Translations under genes and position numbers: made by a program
From: Incurvaria masculella
Lineage: Eukaryota; Arthropoda; Insecta; Lepidoptera; Incurvariidae
Length of the DNA: 64,000 bases
Direction of reading: 5' to 3'
NCBI GenBank assembly: GCA_946894095.1
Contig: OX335660.1
Coordinates: 9,739,001-9,803,000 of the forward strand
Shown here: positions 21,101 to 33,222 of the stretch, one piece after another
How the letters are laid out: the number at the start of each line of letters is the position of its first letter
Numbering within the stretch: the first letter of the stretch is position 1
Notes under the pieces: model-generated
The model's database searches: none
Told to the model about the DNA's origin: nothing
The model's input: only the letters and a program-made list of their open reading frames with translations

Positions 21101-22361
21101 ATGACCCTGTCGTCGCGTGTGCTCAAGTCGCTTGCAAATGGATTGAATATATGATCTGAAAGCAAAAAACCAAATCAATAGAAATGAAACACCATGGGTT
21201 AGCAGTATCAAACATTTCATTGCATTTTAATGTAAAATATGTCCAATGTCCAATCAAATCTGATATATTATAACAAACATCCAATACTCGTATTATATTT
21301 TTAATTTTATTTTTATTTGATACTATTACTAGAGATAGAAAGATATATGCACAGTGTAACGGATTTAATTTCAGTACAGAGGAATTTTACTAATTTCAAA
21401 TTTCCCTCTTATTCTACCTGCCAACGGTTTTCGGCCTCAAGACGAAAAAAACGAAAAGAGAAAGACACTCTTGTGGCGGGCGCGACCGAAGTGCCTTCTA
21501 GCTACGGGACTGAAGATATTTACGACTGTTTTGGACAAGTTTAGTTTTCTTGAGAGACTTTCATCGTTGTGAAGAGTGAAGTGTTGTGCTACAAGTGTGG
21601 GAAAACCATAGTTCTATTGAGGCACCCAACAAACAAAGAAGAGAAAGGGCCGGCAAGACACCACGCCGCCCTATCACCTGAGCTAGCCGGGTCATATTAA
21701 GTGGATGTGCAAGGTACTACAAACTTTTCGCATACAAATGTGCCCCGGCGAAAAACCGGCGTTACAACAGACTGGTAATAATATAATTAAAATAAGAAAA
21801 AAGCATCAGGTACTGTTCACATGATCAATACCACACGTTCAAAACAATAAGAGCTTAAATTGAGACTAATTGTCACGAATTATTTTAAATTTTACTTTTC
21901 GCTTAAGAAGATAATTTCAGTTGCAGGGAAAGATTTCTTACTTGTAAGCATTTTTCGGAATGTATTTGAATAAATATGTGTTTTACGATTTTTGATTCAA
22001 CTGACGTTCTCTATTTTAAATGTTTCAAAATATATTTTAAAGAAAAATTGCCAAACTAGGAAACTCTCGCATTTAGAATAAATTCATGAAAGATATTGCC
22101 TCGCATGACGTTGTAATTTTGTTTTAAATATAGTGTCTGTATCCGGATTTAATTTTATAGATAATTTTATTTTAGATATTCATTTTTTTATTTCAAATGA
22201 AAAAAAAACAATTTAATCAGACTGTGGTTAACCCACACTATTCGGTATCATCTATATGTTTGTGTTAGTTTGTTAAAAAGTGAAACTTTATTATTGGCTG
22301 TATAGTTTGTGTAGTTTAAGTTTTTCAATATTGTTTAATTTAGCTGTTAAGTTTCCATATA
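18198..22361. other. Long stretch with no assignable gene or repeat
   Basis: AT-rich. A CpG-rich patch occurs at 18905-18960 and another moderately GC-rich patch at 21425-21770. TAAT|GTAAGTATT near 20990 matches a splice donor but no coding exon precedes it. Frames of up to 121 codons (19538-19903) have overlapping opposite-strand frames and no recognisable domain. Confidence 0.4.
20675..20702. repeat. 11-bp perfect inverted repeat
   Basis: TCGTACTCTAT and ATAGAGTACGA are separated by six bases (ATCTCC). It could form a small hairpin. Nothing around it suggests a terminator or RNA gene. Confidence 0.8.
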
Positions 22362-22394
22362 AATAAATAAATAAATAAAATAAATAAATAAATC
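22362..22394. repeat. (AAAT)n microsatellite
   Basis: About eight tandem AAAT units with one irregular unit. Confidence 0.9.
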
Positions 22395-22474
22395 TTGCAG
22401 TAAAAAATATGTTTTGTTATGCACCATTAGCAGCGAGTGAACTTAGCATTCATTGAGATCTTCGTCACATAGTA

Positions 22475-22879
22475 GTAATTAATTAATTCATAAAATCCAC
22501 CCCCTCTACTAACCGTCTTGCTACTTTCATTGATCAATGGGTTCTAATCGATCCGTCAATCGCTCCTTACTTCCCGGCGATGTGCGACCGATTGCGAGTT
22601 TTATTATCCACAGAACCGGCCCAGAGGAAGTGTTGGATAAATCTTGGCCTGACGAACTGGCCGAGGCGACCGGTCGACATGCCGCCGCGGCTTTAGCGGT
22701 CCTCCACTGTTGGCCGAGTCTGTCCAACTATTCCAATAGTGTACGGTATGTCCGAACCCCGTCAAAGTTTGGAATCAGTAAGATTCAACAAATAAGAAGA
22801 TAGATTTAATTCGTAATTATTAAATTCCGCCCCCTGAACTACCCGTCTTGCTACTTTCATTCATCAAATGGGCTCTAAC
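22475..22879. repeat. Direct duplication flanking a 270-bp GC-rich island
   Basis: A block of about 70 bases (CCACCCCCTCTACTAACCG, CTTGCTACTTTCATTGATCA) at 22475-22549 recurs at 22811-22879 with about 85 percent identity. Between them, 22555-22790 is GC-richer and open in one plus frame (22537-22803, 88 codons) and one minus frame. I recognise neither product. It could be an old tandem duplication. Confidence 0.6.
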
Positions 22880-23535
22880 CCTAATGTCATGGCAGTAAGT
22901 GTGATATTAGCCATCCATATCTAATAACATATAACGTTCCCACGTTCTTAAGGAACATTACATTCTTTTTAGATTAAATTAATGAATTAGTTTGTATGGT
23001 AAGTCTAAATTTTGATTTAGAGGATATTCAGAAATAAGGTTTTAGTCTTTCTCGTTTATTTAAATCCCAATAATCATTTCCCAAATTGTATGCACTGGCT
23101 ATTGCAAACCCTTTATATATTTAAAGAAAGGTAACACATATTTCTCAATATTTGTCAAACACAATGTTATTTTATCATTTTGATTTTAATTTCATTTAAG
23201 CACCCATATGAAATAGATCCGATTATCATTTGGTTAGTGGGTATATGGAAATCTAAAATGTGATCTTATACATTTAAATTGTAATGAATATTTAAAAATT
23301 TCTCAATTATGATTATAAAAAAATTGAAAGCATTTAAACACTTACACTCTCACATATTACTCACCTGAATTCTCACTACACACAAATCATGCAAACACAT
23401 AGCAACCAATACTTCTAGGAATTATTATTTTAGAGCATGGCATATGGCATGTAGCCATATAAGTTATTTTAGGTTATCTCATGTAACATAAACCTATTTT
23501 AGCATAGAAGCTAAAATATATTCTGTAAAAAAAAG
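22880..23535. other. No recognisable feature
   Basis: AT-rich unique-looking sequence. Confidence 0.5.
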
Positions 23536-23870
23536 TGTAGCGACCTTGCGCCCTCTACCGAGAGCTGCTAGTTTCACATGCCACAAATCAACAAAAAGAT
23601 TATTAACATAGCGCTAGATGGCGCTACCCGCTAGACATGAAGTCTTTATCGCACTAACGGCGTTTCCCAGCGAGTTAACACATATAAAACATTCCAATCA
23701 CGACCAGTGAAGAGCAGCTGCGCAGCCGTGGGTCTCAAGACCTGACCCACCTTTTCATCTCTCCACAAAAGCATTGCACTTTATAAACTCATAAAATGAA
23801 TAAGATATTTATGTACTTAAAGTTGTAAAAGTCATATTCAGCGTTATTTGTATGTGTTTTGTATTCAAGA
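23536..23870 (+). mobile_element. Possible solo LTR (tentative)
   Basis: A TGTAGCGACC start is followed by CCCTCTACC, a TATAAAA box at 23693-23699 and later poly-A-signal-like AATAAG and AATGAATAAG. The GC-rich upstream part with TAGATGGCGCTA and the TATA position are LTR-like. No matching second copy, primer-binding site or target duplication is visible, so this may equally be unrelated sequence. Confidence 0.2.
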
Positions 23871-25238
23871 TTGTTAATATAATGCGGAATGCAAATTTTT
23901 CAATTTCTCAATTTCTAGTTCTTGCCACGGAAAAGCTAGTTTCTTTTTGAAACTGTAACCAATCTCATAAATGGGGGCCTTATTAGGATTTAGGGATCAT
24001 TCCTATTGCTTTATTTTATAATTTAGCTTATCGTGTAATTAATAGTATTGTTTGATCTTGCACGTGCAACGTGTAATTGACTGATATGGTTCGACAAACT
24101 TGGTCAATAGTGAAGGGCCGCCGTGGCAATTGTAAGCAAATGAGAGAGCGTGCGGTTTTTACCACAGTAATCTAACTTGCTAAATGTCTTTCTTTGCAGG
24201 GACCACAGGCTAGATCCTTATGGCGGCGGGGCATGAAAGCCCGTGTGGTCATTGTGAGAATGAATAACTCAGGTCTGGATAGGAGAAAGCGCAAAATATT
24301 TAACAAGAGCCAAACTCGAAAATTTAACTCCTCACAATCGACAGATTTTAAGATAGAAAATAGGAATACCAAAGCTTGAACGATACCTATATTCACTTCT
24401 TTCTCGAAGAGGTTGGCAGAAGTGACAGAGCACTATTTTGTATGGATACATACAATGTTGACAATGCTCTCTTACCAAACTATGGCGGAACTCCTCCGTA
24501 AAGTCACTCCGCCAACTTTCTTCAGGCTGAATCTATTATTTATATTTTTAAAAATATTATAATGTTGAGCCTTGAAAAAGATTTAACTTAATTTGAAATG
24601 ATTTTTGATGTTAAATTCCAATCAACCATTGAATCCATTCAGGGTGATGTTGTCTCAGCAGTCCGATGCCTTAAACATTAAAACGGAATAATGAGGCTTG
24701 TAGCACAGCACGGTGACTAAGTATTGTGCAAGGCAATACCATTTTTAGACATTGTTCAATAATGTCATTCTGGTCTCGCACTCGGGAGAGCGCGTTTTGT
24801 CATCGAAATTCCAACTTAGAGTGGGTTTACATAATATATTATTAAGCAGATCTTGAAAAAAAAATCATTCCACATTATTTTGTTTTTAAGAATACTTTTT
24901 TACAACCAAAAGGGGATTATATTATTAAATTTAAAAAACCAATCAGGTTTCAAAACATTCCAACATCAAGCCCGATTATTCATACACAATATTCATTAAG
25001 CATACTCTGATTATTTTGGTATTATTTTATGGAACTGAAAATTTTAAACTATATTTGCGAAGTAATTAGACGCCATTTCATGACTTTCTCTGAACAAACA
25101 CGGCTACATTGAACTGCAAAAAGTTTTCCATTCCGGCTTCAAACGTCTTAAATCCAATGCGATAAGAATTTTGCCTTGTTTCATTCGTTTCTTTCCACGT
25201 ACAATTATTTAAATATTTTTTAGTACTACTACTTTTTT
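23871..25238. other. No gene called
   Basis: A good acceptor-like TTTCTTTGCAG|G occurs at about 24190-24201, followed by 60 open codons. The peptide is basic and unrecognised, and no matching donor with good coding character follows. Otherwise AT-rich. Confidence 0.4.
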
Positions 25239-25616
25239 GAGCGGCTCGTAGCCTAGTGGCGCGGGGACTGGCCTAGCGTACCAGAGGCCTGGGTTCAATA
25301 CCGACATGCACCACTGTCTGTCTCTTTCCGAGTTCGATAAGTGCATTTCGCCACGAATGCGAGCTGCTCCATGGTTCGGAATCCATGTAAAACTGTAGGT
25401 CCCCTTCCCCTACTAGGTGGTAGGGTTTAAGCCCGCCCGGGTTGGTACCGTCGCATTGGATGAAAGATGGTCGAAGCGGCAATGAAAAATTGTCCGTGTT
25501 CATAAAGGGAAGGTCCTGGCATGGCACCAAATTCCTTCGTCAATGTGGTGTATTGGGCTAATATCATAACGGTAGTTGTGTGGTATTAGCCATCCATGTC
25601 AGGTCGCATAAAAAAT
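25239..25616 (+). repeat. tRNA-headed SINE, near full length
   Basis: Head GAGCGGCTCGTAGCCTAGTGG, A box as at 15793, B box GGTTCAATACC, complete body and end CATGTCAGGTCGCAT followed by A-rich tail. A segment of about 30 bases of the body (the CCATCCAGTTCAATGTAGCC block) is missing, so GTGTTCATAAAGGGAAGG is directly joined. Confidence 0.85.
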
Positions 25617-25892
25617 AAACTTGATTCACTTTTCCATACTTGACCCATTCCTCAATACAAAGTGTAGGCTCTAACACACTGTTCTTTTTCTATTGCCATT
25701 TGAACCTTTAATAATAAGAGTTCATAACTCTTTTCGCTCCACTTCCAGTGCCGACTATTATTTTAATATCCGAAAACCGCTTTCCATTTCCTAAAACCAT
25801 ACTCCATACCATACTTCTTCAACACATTGATTTTTTATAACTTTCTTGGGCACTATCTGTTCCGTCTGTACGTATATTATTGTTTTTATTAT

Positions 25893-26284
25893 TTTAAGTG
25901 CGACATATGGCATACGCCAGGCCCAAGAGCTACCCGACTACACTCATGGGTTTTCAAACGTTTTGGGGGACCGCAAAAACATGCCGACCGACCACATAAT
26001 GTGGGAAATACTTTGTGAAGGAGTGAATTCCACAACTGTCCATATAAAACTGTAGGTCGTGTTTGCCTAGTAGGTGGTAGGTAAAGATGCTCGAAACGGT
26101 AATTAAAAAGTATCTATGTTTTCCATCCAGTTATGTCACAGTGCTCATAAAGGGAAAGTTCTGGCCTTACCTGATTCCTTCGGTATCAGTAATGGCTATT
26201 TTGGGCCATTACTATTTCGGGCTAATATCACGACGGTGTGTGTGGTGATAGCCATACATGTCCAGTTACATTAAAAAATGTGTA
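25893..26284 (+). repeat. Composite repeat: F head joined to SINE body
   Basis: Begins GCGACATATGGCATACGCCAGG as in repeat F (7843-8010), and after about 150 bases runs into the SINE body (AAACTGTAGGTC, TAGTAGGTGGTAGG, GATGCTCGAAACGG, TTCCATCCAGTT, CTCATAAAGGGAAAG, CATGTCCAGTTACAT plus A). It indicates that the SINE body exists with more than one type of 5' region. Confidence 0.6.
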
Positions 26285-26290
26285 AAGCTT

Positions 26291-26832
26291 TTAAGGTGGC
26301 CCAACCCGGCGGGACGAACTCATTCGCAGGCACGGAACAAAACCGTTCTGTTGCGCTCTGGGACCTTCTCTGTTTAAAAAAAAAGACAGGCTCCGTGATG
26401 AGGAAGATGCAACATGTCCACAAAAAAGACAATGTGCATAGTGTATGATTTGATAAGATTTACGAAAATTTTAATTACAAAACGACTTATAGCTAAAAGT
26501 AAACCACGACCGCTGTAGTCAAAAATGTAACAAAAACGAAATATATTGTAATTCTTGATTAAATAAGCTATGCCTGATGAGAAATCTTTTTAAGATGTTC
26601 TTACTCTATCATTGCGTAATCCGCCTCCAAAGTCATTGTATAAAACGCGCGAAAAATTTGAACTTTCGGACCTTATAACTTAGAAACCCAACACAATTTT
26701 ACAATGCTCATCAGACATCTAGTTCGATCAAATAAACCTATTTTGAGCAAAACTTGGGATCTCTGACAAGAAATATGGGCGTGATCTTCTTTCCCCGTTT
26801 GTATGGGGAGTTGAGCGGGATGGGCCGCCTAA
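26291..26832 (-). mobile_element. 550-bp TTAA-flanked MITE, copy 2 of 3
   Basis: Reverse-orientation copy of 722-1271. Left end TTAAGGTGGCCCA; right end TGGGCCGCCTAA, where TTAA has decayed to CTAA. Slightly shorter and more diverged than the other two. Confidence 0.75.
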
Positions 26833-27804
26833 GTCTTACTTTTACAACCATAAATTTAGGTATTCATACATAATTGTATTATATCATTAATGTCGACTTA
26901 TAGACCAGTGAAGTTTCTTTGCGGGTTATTCTTTACTGAGATGATCGAATCCGCGGAGCAATCAAATTGTGGCACGACCGAGCTGAGAGACCGGGTTGAG
27001 ATAAATAGTCGTAACAGAAAAGCAGCTATCTCATTTGTTCGTTTCGTCGATCTTTTTTAGCGATTCCTCAAAAAGGCGTTCTTTGATTGATGTCACACAC
27101 GTTCGTTGAAACCGAAAGGAAAAGATATCCGTTAGGATATTATTATTCTGTCGGAAAATACTTGCGAAAAGATGGCGCACGATCAACAGCTGTTTTAGTG
27201 GAATTTGGGAAAAATTACTTCAGAGTAACGAAAAGCAGTATTTTGTGTCGTCACTTTGCATTCCTTTGAGAATTCGTCCATACAAAATTTGTCAAAGTGA
27301 TGTCACAAAGAACTACTTTTCGTTAGTCTTAGTTTGGTTTATGACTGTTTATTTCAGCTTTAGTTTCTGTTACAACTATTTATCTCAGCCTTAGTGTAGT
27401 TTGACTACAAGAAGTTGAATAAATAAATGAAACGAAACCATTTAAAAAGTTTGACAAACACTTTTGTATTTGTTTTTTCTCTATGTGAAATATTTGGATA
27501 GGTTATACGAAACATCGCGCATGTAAACCCAATCGAAATATTTTTTCCTTGCATGCGGAGTACCCTATTTAGGTAATCCATTGAGTTTAGTGTGGTCGGC
27601 GGCGACTCAGCCGAGGCGGTTGTCCGCAATTAGAATCTAATGCAACGCTCACAGCTAGTCCACTTTTTATCGATACCTCATTAGATAGGCACGTCTCTTA
27701 AGAGGAGTCTAATCACAAAAGCGAAATGTTTTTTTGTATCTTAATGGGTCATTACATAGTTGACGACGACATTTAAAGAACCATTTTCGTACAAGATGAC
27801 GTAA
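26833..27804. other. No recognisable feature
   Basis: AT-rich; open frames of at most 74 codons without recognisable domains. Confidence 0.45.
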
Positions 27805-27864
27805 CAAAAAAAAAAACATACAGACGAATTGGGAACCTCCTCCTATTTTGAAGGCGGTTAAAAA
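27805..27864 (-). repeat. Short copy of the AACCGNCTTCAAAA repeat
   Basis: Minus strand reads TTAACCGCCTTCAAAATAGG, then AGGAGGTTCCCAATTCG and a T-run, matching the start of the repeat at 33223-33430. Confidence 0.65.
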
Positions 27865-27884
27865 GATCTACTTTATCCTGCTGA

Positions 27885-28006
27885 GCAGGCACTTATGTTT
27901 ATTTATTTTTTTATAAAAATATCAGTATGTATAATCGACCGTGAAGCTAGGGAAGCTGTAATTAATTCTTCTCCTATATTAAATAGAAGAAGAATTAATT
28001 ACAGCT
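27885..28006 (+). repeat. Repeat E fragment abutting a 19-bp hairpin
   Basis: TATAATCGACCGTGAAGC (about 27930-27947) is the core of repeat E. Directly after it, AGCTGTAATTAATTCTTCT (27954-27972) is followed 15 bases later by its exact complement (27988-28006). Confidence 0.75.
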
Positions 28007-29842
28007 GTAAAATTATTAACTTTACGAGTATAGTGCAAACGTGGATTTTTGCTGAGTTTTTTGGTACAACGTGCATTGTTTCAGCTAGTATGGTAATTAT
28101 TATTATTATTTTATCACTTAAAGAACAACTAAAAATACATTGATAGTAAAAACATGTGAACAAATACAAACAATAGTAATACTTATCCATGTACAACAGC
28201 GGTCGCTTAGATTACAAAAAAAATAAACAAATCTGAAACTATATTCAAAAACTTAACTAAACATGTCTTCTGACTAAATTAAATTAGAAAAAAAAGTTAA
28301 CTTATTAACACCATTTATGAAATAAGAACACAATAATGGAAAAGGTAAAATGATTAAACTAAAAAATGTAATAAATGAAACTAAAATTAATATCGTATTT
28401 CAATATTTTCAAGGTATTGTAACAATAGTTTGTAAATCTCTCTCTTGAATTTGTAATTTACGTTCTTTCGGATGTATGACCTCGTGTTTTAAGATTAATT
28501 CATGGAATATAAAAAAATATGGTAAAAAGAAAAAAACAAGTATCTTGTAGTTGCAAGTTAGAGTTTGCGGGCATATTGTCTCCTCAGTAGTGAAAAAAAA
28601 AATAGTCCGACCCGTATCACCCTCGTGTATCATGTTATTTCTATCGGAAACTTGGATGAAAAACCCATTCCTCAAATAATATACAATTTAGCGAATCGTA
28701 GTGACCAAATCGTGAAATCGGTACGAGTGTTAACTTACTTAACAGGTGTCAAATAAGTTAGAATAAACACAAACAGGTGTATTGAGAGTGGGCACACTAA
28801 CTTTAATCCGCCGGACTAAGCCGGATTTTTGTATGGTTATTCCGGTGCTAATCTCGTACGTTAGTTTTGACAGGTGCTCTCGGAATATGACTTTAAATAT
28901 TCCTATATTCTCTGAAATTAATATTGAGGTTTTATAAAAGGATATAACAATACCGAAATAAATACAATCTTACCTATCTTAACACAATTTTAGGTCTTGG
29001 TTCCCTAGGAGGGCACTACCATAGCAGTTCGCGATATTACTTTACATTCTGGAGCTTGTGGGAACACTTCAACGACACTATTCTCATCTGGTTGGAATAC
29101 ATCACTTCATAAAATGGAGCGATGAAAGTATTGTCGAATTGACTAGTCCTTATAGATTAAGGGCCGAGTGCACGAAAGGACAAACAATCAAAATCAACGT
29201 CAACGTATGATTAAACAGTATGGAAGGAAATACATGCGGTTCACTAAAAGTGACGTGTTTGAACATTGATTAACTCAGGTCTTCGTGCAATCGGGGCAAA
29301 GGCTAAAGTACCCAAAAACAATATTTAATGTACAAATGGTATCACCTTAGAAGCCACACATTGGGCACCCATATACGTTTTCCTTGCTATTGCCCATGCC
29401 TACCGTGGCGTTGATGGTGATTCGCGTCGTGTAGACATGTTTCATGCTCTGAAAATATGTAAACGTGTTAACTATTTCTGTATCTGAATTTTTTTATTCG
29501 AGTTGAAGTAAGAAAAATATTTTTATTTTATTTTATTTTACAAATATAGGATGGTTTTCAAAACTGGTTGGCTGCATTTATATTTTACACTTCTAAAACA
29601 TATTTTTATTAGAAGCTAGACCAAAAAATATTTTAAAAGTTCTAGGATGGACAGAGGATAGACAGTATGTATTCGTTTTGGATAGACGTAATTGTAACTT
29701 GAAGCAATACATACTTTGTGGTACATGGATTTCTACATTTAAAGAGAATAAAAGTGTTTAAAGAAACTTCTCGTCCGTATTATAAAAAGCAACTAATAGA
29801 TTCGTCGTTTATGTTTCGAGGTTCCCTTCTTTACTTACCAGG
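28007..29842. other. No recognisable feature
   Basis: AT-rich with only short chance frames (up to 88 codons on minus at 28409-28675, no domain recognised). Confidence 0.45.
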
Positions 29843-29960
29843 TAGGGTAAATGCCGTCCGAGTTGGTACCTTCGTATTGCATGAACGATGGTCGAAGCGG
29901 AAATTAAAACTGTTCCTGTTTTCCATCCAGTTCCAAGTAGCCGTGCTCTTGGTATGGCAT
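29843..29960 (+). repeat. SINE fragment
   Basis: GGTAGGGTAAATGCC, GTTGGTACC, GATGGTCGAAGCGG, TTCCATCCAGTTCCAAGTAG and CCGTGCTC follow the SINE body in order. The tRNA-like head and the tail are missing. Confidence 0.6.
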
Positions 29961-30109
29961 ATGGCATATAGTCTTTATGACGTGTGATGAGCTAATATCA
30001 TTACATAGGTGCGGCCATACATTTTCATATAATTACATACGTGTGGTATTTTCAGCTACATTTTCGCCAAACATTTTCAGCTACATAGAAAAATATCCTA
30101 ATTTCCAAA

Positions 30110-30330
30110 ACATATCTTATTCCAAGGATCGTGATATGTATTTATGTATAATCGGCAGTGAAGCAAGAACCCATAATCGTTTTAGTAGGAGGCATTTTTT
30201 ACGGGAGAAGGGACTGTAGGATAATTCCAAATTATAGGTATACAGCCGGTGGCGAAATTGGTAGACGCAATGCCCGCGAATAGAATGTGTGCTGGTTCGG
30301 GTCCAGTCTTGCAGTATATTAGTAAAGAAG
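30110..30330 (+). repeat. Repeat E, copy with tRNA-Leu-like segment
   Basis: Collinear with 45723-45985: TGTATAATCGRCMGTGAAGC, then GTAGGAGGCAT, GGACT, AATTCCAAATTATRGG and a tRNA-like block at 30245-30310. That block (GGTGGCGAAATTGGTAGACG, later GGTTCGGGTCC) has the D-arm/A-box and T-arm/B-box pattern of a leucine tRNA of bacterial or plastid type. The acceptor stem and anticodon arm do not fold convincingly, so this is a SINE-like derivative and not a tRNA gene. Confidence 0.6.
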
Positions 30331-30349
30331 TTCTTTTTACTGGGCTTTT

Positions 30350-30440
30350 TCTTTAATTAATGTGTCCTTGCTTCACTGTCGATTATACAAACATAAATTC
30401 CTAGGAATAAGCGATCTACCTGCTTAGTACGAAAAAGTGT
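30350..30440 (-). repeat. Repeat E fragment, inverted
   Basis: Minus strand reads TTCGTACTAAGCAGGTAGATC, then GTATAATCGACAGTGAAGC and AAGGACACATTAATTAAAG. This corresponds to the upstream part of repeat E and faces the copy at 30110-30330. Confidence 0.6.
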
Positions 30441-30908
30441 ATTTACTTACATCTCTTATTGAAATCATCCGGAACCATCTTTAATCGTAGGGCGAACATT
30501 AACAAATATTTGAAGTGCGAAGGACGAACAGCGATCAACAGAAGTGTTACTTCAGAAAAAAAAAAATACTTTAAATTATATCCCACGCCAAATCGACATT
30601 CCAGCTTGAATGGTTCCTCAGTTCACGACATCAGACATAGGGTAGGCGTAAGGAGCAGCAGTTTGCATAACCATCCAGCCAGCGGCCGCCGGTCCTGGTT
30701 CGTCCTGCGACTTTGATTAGATTGTTAGCGTTGTCAGCCGCTTTGTTTGCGAACTGTACCATTAGTTTCATGGGCGGAGGCAGATAGAAGGCTTCGTTAA
30801 GAGAGTTTTGTCGTGCTGGTTAAGTAAAACGTAATATATTTGTGTTTCAAATTCATCCTACAGGACATTAGATATATCTAGGTGGTGCCAAAACTAAGCG
30901 TTTTGAGT

Positions 30909-31166
30909 TTTTTTATGTAACTCTACGTGGATGGCTAACACCAAACCACGGTGGGGATATTATCCCATTACACCGCATTCTCGAAGGAATTAGGTGCCGT
31001 GCCAGGACCTGCCCTCTATGAGCACGCCTACATTGAACGGGATGAAAAACACGGACAATTGCCGCTTCGACCATTTATTCATATAATGCGATAGTAGCAA
31101 CCCAGGCGGGCTCATCCTAGTAGGGTCCAATTGCTCGCATTCGTGAAGGAATCCACGATTCCAACT
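30909..31166 (-). repeat. SINE, headless
   Basis: Runs from TTTTATGTAACTCTACGTGG through CCATTACACCGCATTC, GCCAGGACCTGCCC and TGAAAAACACGGACAATTGC to GCTCGCATTCGTGAAGGAA. The tRNA-like head is missing. Confidence 0.7.
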
Positions 31167-33222
31167 CAGAAATAAATTAACTCAGCCGAAATGCGTTCCT
31201 TATTTAAAATATGCTGACTACGATGGCCAACAAAATACAGAACCATTCTATAAGTAATAGTTCATTTACTTACTTAGTAAAGGTCAAATTCATAGCATCT
31301 ATTGTCAAAAAGAATTTATAAATTTATGCAAACTTGTTGATGAAGCGAGAGCAGCATATTTTCTGTGATCATAGTTCATAGTTCATTTATTTGATAGATT
31401 TTTCTACACGTCACAATTATTTTAATTAGCAATTTCAGAACAAGTATCATTATTTAAAATAGGTACAGTACATGGCACAAATGATTAACAATGATCATCT
31501 CTGCCTAAACATCCGGAGAAACAGTGTGATTTTTTTTACTTGTACGTACATCAAGTTTTTTATTATTTGTCTATTAAACCGCATTCTCACTAAGAAGTAT
31601 GTATTTGTGAAAAATAAATAAATCAAAGATATGAGACCAAAGCGGTACCGGGTTTTCCGCCTCACTCTCTCAAATAAAGTAAACGCTTTCGAAATGCAAA
31701 TATCTATACAGAACGAAATATAGTGCAAAGTTTTAGTTGTTTTGTGGTCGTGCTAGGGACCAAAGGCACTCAGAAAAGCTAAATGCCCCTCACCTCGTGA
31801 AACCACGCTCAGTGAGGCACCATACCGGGGGATTTGCGGACTATCGCTGAGGTATCAAACTTGCTTAAATTACGTTTAGTTTATGGATCATTCGTTTAAA
31901 ATTAGTTTAACGGCTTAGCGGACGAGTACTGTTTTTGATTCCTACTCGATAAGTGCTCTTTCTATCATCGATGTTCTGTCCATTCCAAGGACCTGCAAAT
32001 GTATACATTAATCCTTCCATTTGTAAAAAGGTGCACACGGAAAGATTTCGAATATCTCAAAAAAGTCCTGTCTTCAAAGATCTCCGCAGCGGTCGATCCC
32101 CACAGAGGATACCCACTGATTAATCACTTCATTTACAAATGTTGTTACTAAGTAGCGATACACATCATGCGCCGCCATTTTGGTAGATATAAAAATGTTC
32201 CTCTTGATTTGATCTTACGGAAAACAATGCTATGCAAGTGGGAATCATAGAGAGCAGAATTTCTAATTTTAACAATTAATTAATTGAGGTGCGTAGCACC
32301 CGTAATCGTAGAGCATTTATGAAAAGATATATATCTGTAGATGAAACGAAAGAGGTGTGCTTTGATAGTACCGTATGGCTCTCTATCATCTCTGCCTACC
32401 CCACCGGGAAAGCAGCGTAAAGGTATGTATGTATGTATTATATTAAGTTATCATGACATCGCTTCTCTATTAATAGGGGGATAGATTCGTTTCTAGATAA
32501 ATGTTTATATTTATATACTTGCTTTTCTTATAAGTTTGCATATACCTGTCACAACAGCAATTGATATCTTTAAATTGTATGGATTAATTTAACGAAATAC
32601 GTCGATTAAGTAATTTAAGTAATCCAAAGGTCGCAGGTTAGAATCCTGCTTCTGACGAATGTCCAAACCAAAAAAGTTATCTGATTAATTTTAAAATCTG
32701 ATTACTATGTTTCAATGTACATAGATGTAGTTGTATAACTTCAAATTAATGATATTTAAAGTGCTAATATTATCTATTAATCAATTAAAAGCAAAAAAAT
32801 AACAGTTCACTTCGTAATTGGTAAATCCTCATATTTTACTTACTTCGATTTTTTTTTTGATATTTAATATTTTTAAACATATGTTTTATAATTACTGTAC
32901 AAAAAAATCGCGCTTCCGTAAAAAATTGCCTTCAATTCCAAGGTTTCATGAACACGACCCACTTTTCCTAGCTAATGAGACAACTTAGGCTAATTTGGTT
33001 CAATATTACGACATACATACATTAATTCTGGTGATTTCACGAGATGAGTGTTTTCTCAATAGTATAAAGACTATAACATCACCGGAAATTCCGTGCCTAG
33101 TTCAAATATAACTTTTTTTTAATTGAAAAAAAAACATGTTTTTATTGCTCCATGTAGATCCCATGTCAGTATTTTTGATAATGCTCGCGAATACCTCAAA
33201 TAGCTTTCGTTAAAGTTTGACT
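31167..33222. other. No gene; one tRNA-like scrap
   Basis: AT-rich; (GTAT)n at 32424-32437; frames up to 77 codons without domains. A tRNA-like T-arm scrap is annotated at 32622-32660. Confidence 0.4.
32622..32660 (+). repeat. tRNA T-arm-like SINE scrap
   Basis: CCAAAGGTCGCAGGTTAGAATCCTGC resembles a T-arm with B box GGTTAGAATCC and a five-pair stem (GCAGG/CCTGC). A similar context occurs at 54673-54740. No acceptor stem is present. Confidence 0.35.

Noticed and set aside
24190..24379. Exon beginning at a good 3' splice-site match
   Set aside because: Downstream peptide is low-complexity basic, unrecognised, and lacks a convincing donor; single splice-site matches are frequent by chance.
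30245..30310. Functional tRNA-Leu gene
   Set aside because: D-arm and T-arm patterns are present, but I could not pair an acceptor stem or a proper anticodon arm, and the block is embedded in a repeated unit.
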